The notes beneath the pieces are model-generated. The model was not told where the DNA came from and ran no database searches. It saw only the letters and a list, made by a program, of their open reading frames with translations. The position numbers and the translations under genes were made by a program. From the NCBI RefSeq assembly GCF_017654505.1, contig NC_054547.1, positions 20,701,975 to 20,765,974 on the forward strand: a stretch of DNA of 64,000 bases, given 5' to 3'. Positions 20,183 through 31,600 of the stretch are shown here, in pieces. The stretch is from Polyodon spathula (lineage: Eukaryota; Chordata; Actinopteri; Acipenseriformes; Polyodontidae). Each line of letters begins with the position of its first letter. Position 1 is the first letter of the stretch.

Positions 20183-20930
20183 TTCTGATAACAAGCTGAA
20201 GCTCAGAGTAGCTGATTCAAATTCAGCGCTGTTCTGAGACAAGAGGGAGGGGCAGAGCCAACAGCACAACAGATACAGACAAAAGCCAGGCAGTCTTAAC
20301 AGTGACAGCGTGGAGAAGTATAGTCTTTGAAAAGTACAGAGCAGTTAGAAGCAGTTTGCAATCAGGTTGACAGCAGCAGAAACTAAACTGAACTTTAAAA
20401 AAAATTGGCATGGTCTTCAAGCCAGTAATCTGTGACACCTGCATGATGTGGGAAATCCGAGAAAACCCAGCACAGCTAAACCAAGTGTGTCTAAAGTGCT
20501 GCATGATCCAGGACTTGCTTAAACAAGTAAGTATGCTAGAAATGGAGCTGCATGAAACGATAGAGCAACAGGATTGTGAGGAGCTGGCACACCCACAATT
20601 CCTGAAAGTCTGCACACCTAACAGACAGAAAGTCACCAGGGAGTCCCTATGTTGGTCCGCCATTACAATTTTCCCTTTCCAGTCCGATGTCAGACCCTGT
20701 CCAACATCATCAAAAAGACGTAAAGCACAGGTCTCTAGTCGTTTTTTCTCCAGAAAAAGCTGAGAAAACCTTTCAATGGCTAAGTGAGACCGATAGGAGC
20801 CGGAAGAAGGCTTCACCTTCCTTGAACACTGGACCACATTCTACAACAAGGACTATATATTGGCGGGATGGACTGCACTTCAATAAAATGGGAACCAATC
20901 TACTTGGAGAAAGAACAATTTGATATTTAA
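20183..20930 (+). pseudogene. CR1 LINE 5' end and ORF1 relic, internally deleted
   Basis: The 5' leader (TTCTGATAACAAGCTGAAGC onward) matches the reverse complement near 40260-40365. ORF1 from 20410 starts with a Cys motif (CDTCMM then CLKCC) followed by a likely coiled coil (QDLLKQVSMLEMELHE). This fits the PHD-like N-terminus known in CR1 ORF1. After 20640 a deletion leads to the last part of the esterase region (homologous to 48020-48150, around GGACCACATTC and GGGAACCA). The ORF2 part is missing. ORF1 proteins bind the LINE RNA; the esterase role is not settled. Confidence 0.72.
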
Positions 20931-21094
20931 AATGAGGTCTGGTTTAATATGAGTCCTGGTGCTTTCAGCTCTAATTTTAGTCATTGATTCCACTCTGCCA
21001 CAAATTCTTTAGAAGATAGTTATGTCTGACCCACAGTTTCTAACCTCTCTCATTACAGTGGCTTTCAAAATTATTAATATAATAAATTTGAAGG

Positions 21095-21362
21095 TCAAAA
21101 CCAACAAATCAGACAAATTCGGACAAGAAAGCACGAAGCAATCTGTGACCTGTCTCAGTGAAGTGAGAGAGAAAATGGCGATATGTGAGGGCGTCCCTCT
21201 TCAGCAGGAGGTGGGAGGTACTTCCCCTCACAGCAGGGCACTGATAGGGCAGCTTTTTTATATATACTCATTGATTGATAGTCAGAGAGGGCTCTTTCCC
21301 ATTTGGTAATGGTTGTCATTCTCTTTCATGGAACCAGGTTATGGTATTAACCTAACGTTATT
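21095..21362. repeat. Orphan DIRS-1-type terminal repeat
   Basis: Matches the right ITR of DIRS-1 (8185-8393) in the same orientation through GAGAGAGAAAATGGCGA, CCCTCTTCAGCAGGAGGTGG and GGTAATGGTTGTCATTC. It then carries the left-type tip (CATGGAACCAGGTTATGG to CCTAACGTT). No DIRS coding sequence adjoins it. It is a solo or heavily deleted element remnant. Confidence 0.75.
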
Positions 21363-24010
21363 TTACCTCACCAGCTAAATAGTCCTGTGTAGCAGTGTCT
21401 CCAGTCTAATGCATGCTGTTTTCATCACTCCTGAGTAGTGGCACAGTAACATCCAGGGGTCCTATAAAAGAGACTGCTTCAAGCTCTTGGCTTTTGTTTG
21501 CAGACTCCAGCTTTCAGCAGCCTGAGGACCTAATCGGAGGGCATGTACAGAAGGGACACCAGCGGGCCATGTGACAGTGCTCTGTGTGATTGCTTTGGTA
21601 GTAGTAATGCTTTGCAGTAAAATACTACATAGATATGAATCTGGTGGTACCCTTGTCACTTACTGTGTCAGTCTCACTGCCATGCAGCACAGTGCCTAAC
21701 TGCATCCAATGCTGCTGTTCCTCCTCTTTCATAGGCACTAAATTGAAGTGTAACCAGGGTGGAGGCAGATCCTTAACTGTAGATAATGGGCTCTATGTAC
21801 CGATATTACTTACGTGTTCGTAAATAATGCAAATTCGTAGCCTCCGTCATTTCTACCATTTCTGCGTGCAATTTACTAAGCAGCTTTTTTTCATGAACAA
21901 CTATCATAATTTCACCACAAGTTTACAAACAGCATAAATTCCTAGCTAGGAATTGAAATGTGGGTGGGCCACACTTCGGGTGGACGGGCAAGTACCTAAG
22001 GTCTGACGTCACAGGAAACAGTTTAGATTACAAACATGATTTAAATCAATTAAAACATCAAATATCTCCCCTGGGTTTGAGCAGAGAAGTAGCCAAGACT
22101 GAAAATGTATGGTACTGAATGAAGCGAGTTGAACGTTTTTTGCAGTTTATAACAGCAGTTACACGTATATACTACAAATACAAAGCACATATTAATACAA
22201 CCTACAGAAACAAACACAGTGTGCACAATAACTGCAAAAACCGTTTCATTTGACAAAAAAGTGCAAACAGAAACTAAAAAAATCCACAAACAAAAAACGG
22301 TATTGCTTTTTTTCTTAGCTGTACGGTAATGCAACGTTCCCTCTAAGCGTTTAGATACTGAGAAACTTGCTATTTGACTGAGAAAGGGTAAATTATCAGT
22401 GAGAAACCTTCGGCGAAGCATTAACCCTTTTAATATATTTTTGTTGCATTATACAATTTTAAAGCAATATTCCAACACAGGTATCTCAACCATTTAGACA
22501 TTTATTGTGGCTCTGCCTCTGATTTTAAAGCATTCCCTGATCCTATGCAGCCCTGTCAGTTGTTATCATAGATATAGACTGCACGCTTAACTGGTGGCCT
22601 GCATAAAATTGCATTATTCTACTGTATAAAACACTGGCATCTGCATTGCCTTCAATTGTAACCAGGGCTTTAGGACCACTAATTGTTCCATTGGAAATAC
22701 CAAACTCCTTTTTTTTCAAAAGTGGCCAGTTCCATTTGTTCCCACTTTTTATCAACATAAATAGAGCATTTGAACATAAATATAATGTTGCTAGTTAAAA
22801 TAGGTACATTTAATAAATATTACCACAAATCTTTTTCTTTGTTTGTTTGTTTCTCAAATCAGACTCTTGTTGGTGTAATAGTAAGTAAAGCACCTGAAGA
22901 CACTTCAAACCTGTCATAATGTTTATAAACATCACTTGGCTTAAAATAAGCAGGAAAACCTAATAATTATATTAATAATAATTATAACTAGTAATTATAT
23001 TACAACAGTTCAGAAAACCAAATGGCCAGCACAGTTGTGAGAATTATATTTACAGTCTTACACTAACACACTAGTTCAGTCTACAAATAAAGGTGTTTTG
23101 AAAAGACCTGTTTAGCTTATTGCTGGCATTTACAATAACAATAACAAATAAGAAACAGTTTAGTAACAGTCCATCAGTGTCATGTGAGAGTAATCATATG
23201 TACAGGACTCAGCAAATTAAGTTTAGCATTTTAATGGCATAATAATAATAACCAGGATAAAATATGAAACACTGATAAAGGCCTGTTGACTGACTCGTTG
23301 CTCTAAAACAGGTTCACTGCTATGTATTACCCGATTGTAATTTAAATAGCGTCCCTTTTAATGTAAACGCATAATTAATCCTCTCAATTGTTTCTTTCCT
23401 AATTCTGCAGCGTTGTTTACAAGATTTAAAAAGAGGAGTGTCTCTGAACAGAATGTCTTTATGAAACCAGCGGTGTGTAGTGTAGTAACTGCATCCTTTA
23501 CATAGTAAAGGGATCAGTTTCCTTTAAGGATTGTACAGCTAGAAAAATAGTTTTGAGCTCATTTCTTCATCGTCAGAAAATATAATTAAATTAAGAAACT
23601 GCCATGGTTTAAAATTGCTAATTATAGCTTCATGAAAGGCAGGTAATGTGGAAAGAAATAAACTAAACAATAATGAAATACGCAATTAATTTAGCTTACT
23701 TCGGGAAAGCTCCGCCTTGAGCGCAGTACTTGAGGTCTTACTTTTTCAGCATAGAATGCAGTGCTTTGCCATTGTTGCAGACTATTTGCTTTCTTATTTA
23801 TTCTCTGTGTTTACAACTGGCATTGTGTTAATGGTATTGACTCGTACATGACCACGCAAAACTAAGAATGCTTTCTCACCATCCTCATATAGATAATCAG
23901 ATTTGTTTTAGCTCTGTCTTACTGAAACGTTGCTTTTTTTCAGTTGGTGCAGCCGCCACATTGAGTTTCAGCAGAGAAATGAAGTCACATGATCAAAAAC
24001 TTGCAATAAA

Positions 24011-24090
24011 TAAATAATGAACATGGTATGTCTTCTTCAATTACTAAGTATAAATAATGAACATGGTATGTCTTCTTCAATTACTAAGCA
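24011..24090. repeat. 40-bp tandem duplication
   Basis: 24011-24050 and 24051-24090 are identical except for one base near the end of the unit. This indicates a very recent duplication by slippage or template switching. Confidence 0.97.
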
Positions 24091-24480
24091 CTTAAATGTG
24101 TATTTTTGACTAATGTGCAGATTACAGTTTTACCAGTTTCAAAACTCTTGAGATGAGTTCTGTAATGGTCGTTTTTTAAAAGGGAAATAAAACAAAAAAC
24201 CATCAAAGTGTGAGTATTGTGATACAGTGACACTGATCAGCACTCTCTTATAGAAGCAGAATTGCCAGACGCTTGCTTCGCCCACCATGTAAAACTTGAA
24301 AGTTGAAAGTAAATGATCACGAATGTTGTTGCTCTGTGGCTTGTGCTTTTATGTCTGGAATAAACACAAGTCGTGTAAATTATATTAATGCATAATGTAT
24401 AACATATAACATTATTGTTTACAGATTTTTTTTTATATATTTCTTTTATATACAGTACACACACAAGATTGGAATGTGCA

Positions 24481-24743
24481 GTGAGAAACACAGGGGATAC
24501 CAAATTAGACAGCTGACAATATCATAGTCTATGGCTGTATTATTTGGTATCCCCCGTGCATTTCAGGCAGTGGAGCTCCTAGAAATGTCAAATTTGCAGT
24601 CTACCTTTCTACCTGTGCCCCATTATCACACACATGACGGGTCTGATTGATATTGGGTGTATTTACAGTGAGAAACACAGGGGATACCAAATAGTACAGC
24701 CATAGACTAAGATATTGTCAGCTGTCTAATTTGGTATGCTAGT
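24481..24743. repeat. Pair of palindrome-ended modules with inverted cores
   Basis: Two modules of about 60-75 bp lie about 187 bp apart (24481-24558, 24669-24743). Both are preceded by the direct repeat CAGTGAGAAACACAGGGG and both start GATACCAAAT and end ATTTGGTAT. The core between those arms (TAGACAGCTGACAATATC to TATGGCTGTA) is reverse-complemented in the second module. The flank is therefore direct while the core is inverted. Confidence 0.85.
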
Positions 24744-24744
24744 A

Positions 24745-24910
24745 TTTAACATTCGATGGTAGTATTTAACATTTAATACTTGCATTTAATATTCACATTG
24801 AATGTATTATTTGATGTAAAAATTTAACATTTGATACATGAATTTAATTTTATAATTTTTTGCTTAAATGCAATATTCGATACTTGCTTAAATTTAACAT
24901 TTAATGAATT
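24745..24910. repeat. Degenerate AT-rich repeat
   Basis: Variants of ATTTAACATTTGATAC recur at least six times with uneven spacing. It is an old, decayed tandem array. Confidence 0.6.
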
Positions 24911-26202
24911 ATCATTCATTATTTAATTTTTGTTACTTTCATCTCCCATACATAATGGCGTCTGTACAAAAATTAAAAATCAGGCTAAGCTCCTGCTGCC
25001 TTCAAACCAAAACTAAAATCTTAGCTGTGCTGAGAATACCTCGTTTCCAGCTGAATATGGCTGCTTTCGTTTTCACTGCATTTTCTCAGGTACAGCGAAA
25101 AAGATAACAAAAATAGATTTGTTTTAATAGATAAACATAACAAAAATAGATTTGTTTTAAAACAGCCTTGAGGGACAAATTCAGCAACATTTTTCAAGTT
25201 TTGTAAAACTTTTAAAACTATGTTGACACACTAAAGCAATTTCCATATTTTGCTGCCTTTAAAATAAATTGAGAGGAACGGTAGTTTGAAACTATTAAGA
25301 GTCTCTGTACAGCTCCAAGAGTTTTGCTGTTTTCACCATGTTGCAGCGGCAAAACGAAATCACTCAGAATTGCCATCTGTACCAGTACCAAAAGACCGAA
25401 ACTTTCTTACATCAAATGTGAAAAAAAAACCGTAAATGCATTTTATACACAACGAGATATACGTAATCAAACTAAGGTCAAATTCTTCTTTCGTTTACTT
25501 TTTTAAGAGTGTGTAACGACTCAAACAGAAAAGCTAAATAACTGGACATCTACCAATCATGTGATTCAACATGTGGGTCAATGTCAAAATAAACCAGCGA
25601 TCGCATGCAGTTTGATATCCAGAACATTTATATTAAACAATTTATTCATGTTTTAAAACAGCACATATCGCAGAAAAAAAATAACTGTGGTTTGAATTTG
25701 CAACATGACATCCTTGAAGCGCACACAGCCTTGCCCGCTGCGCCAGTGTGCTGTTGTTGAAATGTGTTCATTTTTTAAGCTTACATCCACGCTTGACCAG
25801 CTTTTGCTGAAAACCTGAAGGGGCTGCTCGATTCTAGAAATGCTCTATTTCCTATCTGAAAATATCTAGTTTCCTTTTTGGTAGATACCATAGAATTGAA
25901 TTGTACACAAGAGAGGTATGTAGCTTCCTTGTCTAAATCTCTGATCTCTGATAAGTTGTAGTTCCTCGTTTAATAAATAAAGGAATAATTTATTAGGTAG
26001 AAATAAAAAATGCATAGAGGAATAAATATATTTAGAAATAAATATTTGTAATAAATAAATGTAGAAAGTTATGTTTATATAAATGTATAATTAAATTAAT
26101 AAATAGCAAGCCAGAAAATCTGTCATATTAATTGATTTGGCTGATGATTTTATCCAGAGCAATTGACATTTGTATACCTATATACAAAAAGTGCATTTCA
26201 TG

Positions 26203-26204
<2 letters not shown>

Positions 26205-26241
<37 letters not shown>
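26205..26241. repeat. (TA)n microsatellite at the Gmr1-A left flank
   Basis: About 18 TA units end four bases before the first LTR base at 26246. Confidence 0.95.
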
Positions 26242-26243
<2 letters not shown>

Positions 26244-26245
26244 AC

Positions 26246-26955
26246 TGTGGAAGGGGTGTGGGTAATTCACTGACAAGGAGACAGACAGGTGTATTTGGGA
26301 ACACCACACAGGTGCCCAGTTTTATTTTAGGCCGGCTCTTTTTCTTTCCTTGTATTTTTTCCTCTCCGGTAGAGGGCACTGTTGACCGTGGGCTGCCTAT
26401 CAACGATGATAGACAGCACCACGGAAATACCACAGCTGGTACACGACCTGCAAATGCACTCGCAGGTGCTCAAAGAAATAATAATGAAAACAGAAGGCAA
26501 AAAGAACAAGGGAAAATAAAACAGTAATAAAACTACAAATAAAAGGTGCTGCACTCGGCAGCGTTATCCCGGTCGCCGCTACCCGCACGACCCGGATCAC
26601 CGTCCTACTCTCTCGGCTATCTCGCCTGCTCTTTCACAATACGCCGGGGTCTGCCCAAGGGTTCCCCGCTCTCTCTCTCTGTCTCGCTGATTCCCGGTCC
26701 CGAATCAAAGTGTCCGCACCCTTAGCGCGTCTAAGTGGGCAGACCTGAGGAAACAACAGAGCGTTATTTTATAGGACCGACAATCACCCAAGACCCGCCT
26801 CTCGGCCATTCAGAGAGGGGGAAAGTCCACACTCACACTTTCCCACCTCCCCGTGTCACTGCCATGACTCACAGGCGGTTGTTGGGCGACTGCCGCCCTC
26901 TTCCTGCAGCCCGTGAACACGCCAGCAGAGTCAGCACAGATCTCTCCCTGTTACA
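26246..26955 (-). repeat. Gmr1-A 3' LTR
   Basis: 710 bp, TG...CA, nearly identical to 32141-32854. Read on minus it has a TATA box (TATAAAATAAC, 26762-26772) and an AATAAA at 26326-26321. This gives a plausible U3-R-U5 order and confirms the minus orientation. Confidence 0.93.
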
Positions 26956-26970
26956 TATCCTTCCCCTCAG
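26956..26970 (-). promoter_or_regulatory. Gmr1-A polypurine tract
   Basis: Directly inside the 3' LTR the minus strand reads CTGAGGGGAAGGATA, ending at the first LTR base. A purine run at this position primes plus-strand cDNA synthesis in LTR retrotransposons. Confidence 0.8.
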
Positions 26971-26998
26971 AATGACACCACCGGTTCATTCGAAAATC

Positions 26999-27856
26999 TT
27001 ACACCCCCATGCCTTCCCGAGAGAAAAAGTCTGCGTTTTGATGCAGCTTTCCTGCTCGGTGGACTACCCTGAAGGCATAGGGCTGCAAGGCCAAGTACCA
27101 CCGTGTGATTCTGGCATTGCTATCTTTCATCCGGTGAAGCCATGCTAAGGGGGCATGATCTGTAACCAGGGTGAAGTGTCGCCCCAGGAGGTAGTACCGG
27201 AGTGACTCGACTGCCCATTTTACCGCGAGACACTCCTTCTCGATGGTGCTATAATTTTTCTCGCGGGGAAGGAGCTTCCTGCTGATATACAGGACTGGGT
27301 GCTCGCTTCCCCGAACCTCCTGCGACAACACTGCCCCGAGACCTGTCTCTGACGCATCCGTCTGCAGGGTGAACCTCTTACCAAAATCCGGGCTGCATAG
27401 TACTGGCTTACTACACAGCCTCCGCTTCAAGGCGAGAAAGGCCCTCTGGCACGACTCCGTCCACTGAACCGTATTTGGGGCAGCCTTCCGGGTGAGGTCT
27501 GTCAAGGGAGCAGCGAGCGTAGCGAAACTCGGGATGAACTTTCTATAATAGCCCGCTAGTCCCAAGAATGAGCGCACCTGGGTTTTGGTTGTAGGAACCG
27601 GCCAGTCAGCCAAGGCTTTCACCTTAGCAACTAGCGGTCTGATCTGGCCGCCCCCGACTCGATACCCCAAATACTCCGACTCACTCTTCCCAATGGCACA
27701 CTTCTTTGGGTTAGCAGTGAGCCCCGCCTCCCGCAAGGATTGCAGCACCGCCGCTACCTTACACAGATGACTCGGCCAAACCTCACTGTGGATAACCACG
27801 TCATCTATGTAAGCAGCGGCGTACTGCTGATGGGGCCACAAGATGCGATCCATCAT
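26999..27856 (-). CDS. Gmr1-A RT C-terminal half and RNase H (separated by CR1 insertion)
   Basis: An open frame of 285 codons that starts exactly at the CR1 junction, so its first methionine is not a genuine start. It opens with MMDRIL, which should follow the FQR at the end of the upstream RT part. It contains the RT catalytic YIDD at residues 16-19, the FLGLAGYYRKFI connection segment, and an RNase H domain with aspartate in TDASETGLGAVLSQ, the EKNYSTIEKECLA block with its glutamate, and TDHAPL. It ends at HQNADFFSREG near the polypurine tract. All catalytic residues I can check are present, so the break is due only to the inserted LINE. Confidence 0.92.
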   Translation of the reverse strand: MMDRILWPHQQYAAAYIDDVVIHSEVWPSHLCKVAAVLQSLREAGLTANPKKCAIGKSESEYLGYRVGGGQIRPLVAKVKALADWPVPTTKTQVRSFLGLAGYYRKFIPSFATLAAPLTDLTRKAAPNTVQWTESCQRAFLALKRRLCSKPVLCSPDFGKRFTLQTDASETGLGAVLSQEVRGSEHPVLYISRKLLPREKNYSTIEKECLAVKWAVESLRYYLLGRHFTLVTDHAPLAWLHRMKDSNARITRWYLALQPYAFRVVHRAGKLHQNADFFSREGMGV

Positions 27857-28606
27857 AAGAACATAAGAACATAAGAAAGTTTACAAACGAGAGGAGGCCA
27901 TTCGGCCCATCTTGCTCGTTTGGTTGTTAGTAGCTTATTGATCCCAAAATCTCATCAAGCAGCTTCTTGAAGGATCCCAGGGTGTCAGCTTCAACAACAT
28001 TACTGGGGAGTTGATTCCAGACCCTCACAATTCTCTGTGTAAAAAAGTGTCTCCTATTTTCTGTTCTGAATGCCCCTTTTTCTAAACTCCATTTGTGACC
28101 CCTGGTCCTTGTTTCTTTTTTCAGGCTGAAAAAGTCCCTTGGGTCGACACTGTCAATACCTTTTAGAATTTTGAATGCTTGAATTAGGTCGCCACGTAGT
28201 CTTCTTTGTTCAAGACTGAACAGATTCAATTCTTTTAGCCTGTCTGCATATGACATGCCTTTTAAGCCCGGAATAATTCTGGTCGCTCTTCTTTGCACTC
28301 TTTCTAGAGCAGCAATATCTTTTTTATAGCGAGGTGACCAGAACTGCACACAATATTCAAGATGAGGTCTTACAAGTGCATTGTACAGTTTTAACATTAC
28401 TTCCCTTGATTTAAATTCAACACTTTTCACAATGTATCCGAGCATCTTGTTAGCCTTTTTTATAGCTTCCCCACATTGCCTAGATGAAGACATTTCTGAG
28501 TCAACAAAAACTCCTAGGTCTTTTTCATAGATTCCTTCTCCAATTTCAATATCTCCCATATGATATTTATAATGTACATTTTTATTTCCTGCGTGCAGTA
28601 CCTTAC
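27857..28606 (-). mobile_element. 5'-truncated CR1 inserted in Gmr1-A
   Basis: The 3' tail (CATAAGAA repeats, read on plus) starts at 27857, followed by the conserved 3' UTR block around GAGGAGGCCATTCGGCC and ORF2 C-terminal codons (28559-27927). Homology to full CR1 begins at about 28606. The 8-bp tail repeat is a CR1 feature. It is nearly identical to copies at 43328, 48456 and 62116, so it is young. No target duplication is seen. An extra 11 bp separates Gmr1-A from CR1 at the 5' junction. Confidence 0.9.
27927..28559 (-). pseudogene. CR1 ORF2 C-terminal fragment
   Basis: 210 open codons from GDIEIGEGIYEKDLGVFVD through HLEYCVQFWSPRYKKDI to the natural end DEILGSISY. This is the thumb and C-terminal part of the CR1 polymerase, without the catalytic palm, and cannot act alone. 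The same sequence is present in three other copies in this window. Confidence 0.88.
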
Positions 28607-31600
28607 AAATAAAAGGTGCCGCTGGAAAGTGGCGGGGGCTCCGTGCAACCCAAAGGGCATGGTCCTGAATTGGTACAACCCGAAGGGAGTCGAAAACGCC
28701 GTCCTCTCTCTAGATTCCGGAGTCAGGGGTATCTGCCAGTACCCCTTCGTTAAATCCAGTGTCGTCATAAAATGAGCCGTGCCTAGACGCTCCAGCAAGT
28801 CATCTACTCGGGGCATCGGATAAGCGTCAAATTTCGATTTCTCATTGATTCGTCTGAAATCAATGCAAAATCGAGTTGACCCGTCTGGCTTATCGACTAA
28901 AACGATCGGACTGTTCCAGTCACTTTGGGACTCTTCTATTACCCCCAGTCTCAGCATTTCGTCAATTTCCGCTTTTATTACCTGTCTTTTACGCTCAGGT
29001 ATACGGTACGGCCTCTGGCGAACTAGCGCCCCCGGCTCAATATCAATGTGATGATGGGCTACTCGAGTCTGCCCCGGGACGGAAGAGAACACGTCAGGAA
29101 ACTCCGCCACCAGACCGCGAGCCTGACATTTCTGCGTTGGTGTCAGATTCTCAGCAATCTGTACCGATCCTTTTCTTGCCAACACAGAAAGATCAGGTCC
29201 CAGGTCCGTGACGTCATCTGCATGCGCCACTAACAACGCCTCTGGCTGTAACCAAGGCTTTAAAAGATTGATATGGTAAATGTGTTTCTCTGTCCGTCGC
29301 TCCGGCTGGCAGATCTCATAGTCCACCTTCCCAACCTGGCGTGTAACCTCAAAGGGTCCTTGCCACTTAGCCAAGAGTTTCGACTCAGAACTGGGTAATA
29401 AGAGAAGTACCTTATCCCCCGGCTGAAATGTGCGCAACCGGGCTCCTCGGTTATATTGTGTCTCCTGTCTGTGCTGCGCCTGCTGCAAATTGTCATGCGC
29501 CCATTTCCCAACAGACTCAAGACGTTTGCGCAGGTCCAACACATACCGGACTGTATTGGTCGAATTGTCCTGCTGCTCCTCCCACATCTCTCTGACCAGA
29601 TCGAGCACGCCCCGGGGTCTCCGCCCATACAGCAGCTCGAATGGTGAAAACCCCGTGGAAGCCTGGGGAACCTCTCTGATCGCAAAGAGAAGGGGAGGAA
29701 TCAGCTGGTCCCAGTAACGCACATCACTACGAATAAATCTGCGCAACATGTTCTTAAGGGTCTTATTAAAGCGTTCCACCAAACCGTCTGTCTGAGGATG
29801 AAACACAGAGGTCCTAATGGTCTTAATTCCCAAAAGCTTACATGTTCCGCGGATTAGCCGGGACATAAAATTGGTGCCTTGATCGGTTAGTATCTCTTTG
29901 GGAATCCCCACCCGGGAGAAAACCTTCACAAGCTCGTTGGCAACAGACTTAGCGGACATAGATCGGAGGGGAATTGCCTCTGGATAACGCGTAGCGTAAT
30001 CCAGAATGACAAGTAGGTGGGTGTATCCTGCCGCACTCCTTTCTAGTGGCCCAACTATGTCCATCCCAATACGCTCAAACGGAGCTTCCACTAGGGGCAA
30101 AGGCACCAGAGGGGCTCGTGGAACGGCTCTAGGGCTGGCCTTCTGACATTCCCCACAACGCTCACAAAACCGCTTAACATCGCCATCCAGCCCCAGCCAG
30201 AAGAACCGTGACACAAGCCTTGCTTTAGTTTTATCCCTTCCCAAATGACCAGACAGGGGAATAGCGTGAGCCAGCTGCAACAAATCCTCCTTAAAGGGCT
30301 GAGGAATGAGCAACTGATGACGCACTTCACCGGTCTGGGGTAATTTATCAACACGGTACAGTAGGTCTCGATCAATTTCAAAGTGGGGGTACGTGGCGGC
30401 GCGTCTGGGCTCGACCACCCGACCATTAACCACCGCTGCTTGGTCAAAGAGCCTGCCCAGCACGTCGTCACGCCCTTGCTCGAGTCGGAAGTCACGGGAG
30501 CGAGCTAAGAAATCAGCTCCCATGGCTTCCAACTCGGGGTCAGGTCGGTCCCGAGCAGAGGCAGCCGAGCCAGACCCCTGCGCTGGCTCCGCGACCTCCC
30601 CCCCGGACTCTTCACCAACCGCCCCCACCTGGAACTTCTCCGACTCCCTCCATTGCCAGCCCTCATTCTTAGCGATCCGACGCTCCCGTTTAGTTTTACG
30701 GGGTTTAAATCTATGGCAAAACCATTCTGGATCGCGAAAGGGAAAAATCTCTCCAATTACTTCCTCTTTCTTAGCCAATAAAGAAGACGGGGCTGTCAGA
30801 GCAGCCAACCAATCTTTAAACTGCTCACAGTCCCGTCCCAGAACTACTGGTACCGGCAATCGAGGACATAATCCTACCTGCACCTGCGTCACCTGCTGGC
30901 CAATAGTCATACACACATTTATCTTGGGATAGGAGCGGACATCCCCATGAATACATTTAATATGCACCCGTCCCAATATACGTTTATGCCCCGGTGAGAT
31001 TAGGCTCTCCTGTACCAGAGACTGACTACACCCTGAGTCCAGGAGAGCCTGGGTTTTTGTACCATCCACTGTCACAGGAATAACAAAACCCGTGTGCTGA
31101 AGTGACTGAGGTAATTGAACGTGCCTACCTGGTCGGCTGAGGTCACACTCCATCACGGGGCAGTCCCGGGAGAGGTGGCCCACCTCCCTGCACGTCCAAC
31201 ACCTCGGTGGGCTGGTTTCTCTCCCCGAAGTTTTGAAAAGAGGGGGAAACACAGGAGCCATAAAAGGGGCTCGCCGATAAGGCGTCCGCGCGAGACCCCG
31301 GTCCGACACTGCAGCAGCCCGTGGGTATCCCCACCCTGCCCCAGTTCCCGGGCCGGGAGCTCCCGCCGACACCCCCCGACCAAATCCTGGACTACCCCTT
31401 CCCCCCAGTCCCTTCGCCCTTTCCGGGGCCAGTTGAGGGGACGATCCAGTAGCCGCACTCCTCCCGGGCAGTTTCGCAGGCGTTGGCTCCGCTGCCTGGT
31501 ACTGCTCGGCAAGTTCGACCGCCCGGTCCAGCGTGTCTGGTGCCTGCCGCTGGACCCACAGCCGAGGTTCCGGGGCTAGACATTCCAGGAAGCGCTCCAC

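Larger units (their letters stand above)
21363..26204. other. Long AT-rich stretch without a recognised gene
   Basis: I searched for exons with paired acceptor and donor sites and for QSOX-like residues and found none. Short open frames here (22050-22421, 22543-22758, 24237-24503, 24904-25107) show no domain. Local structure consists of a 40-bp tandem duplication (24011-24090), two palindromic modules (24481-24743), a degenerate AT-rich repeat (24745-24910) and a short duplication around 25100-25160. It is presumed to be QSOX intron. Confidence 0.55.

Noticed and set aside
21462..21659. Possible exon after TTTGTTTGCAG near 21500
   Set aside because: The reading does not fit QSOX and no paired donor in a stop-free frame gives a plausible protein.
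24904..25107. Possible small exon ending at TTCTCAG/GTACAG near 25090
   Set aside because: Coding potential is weak, and the segment is short and unrelated to QSOX.
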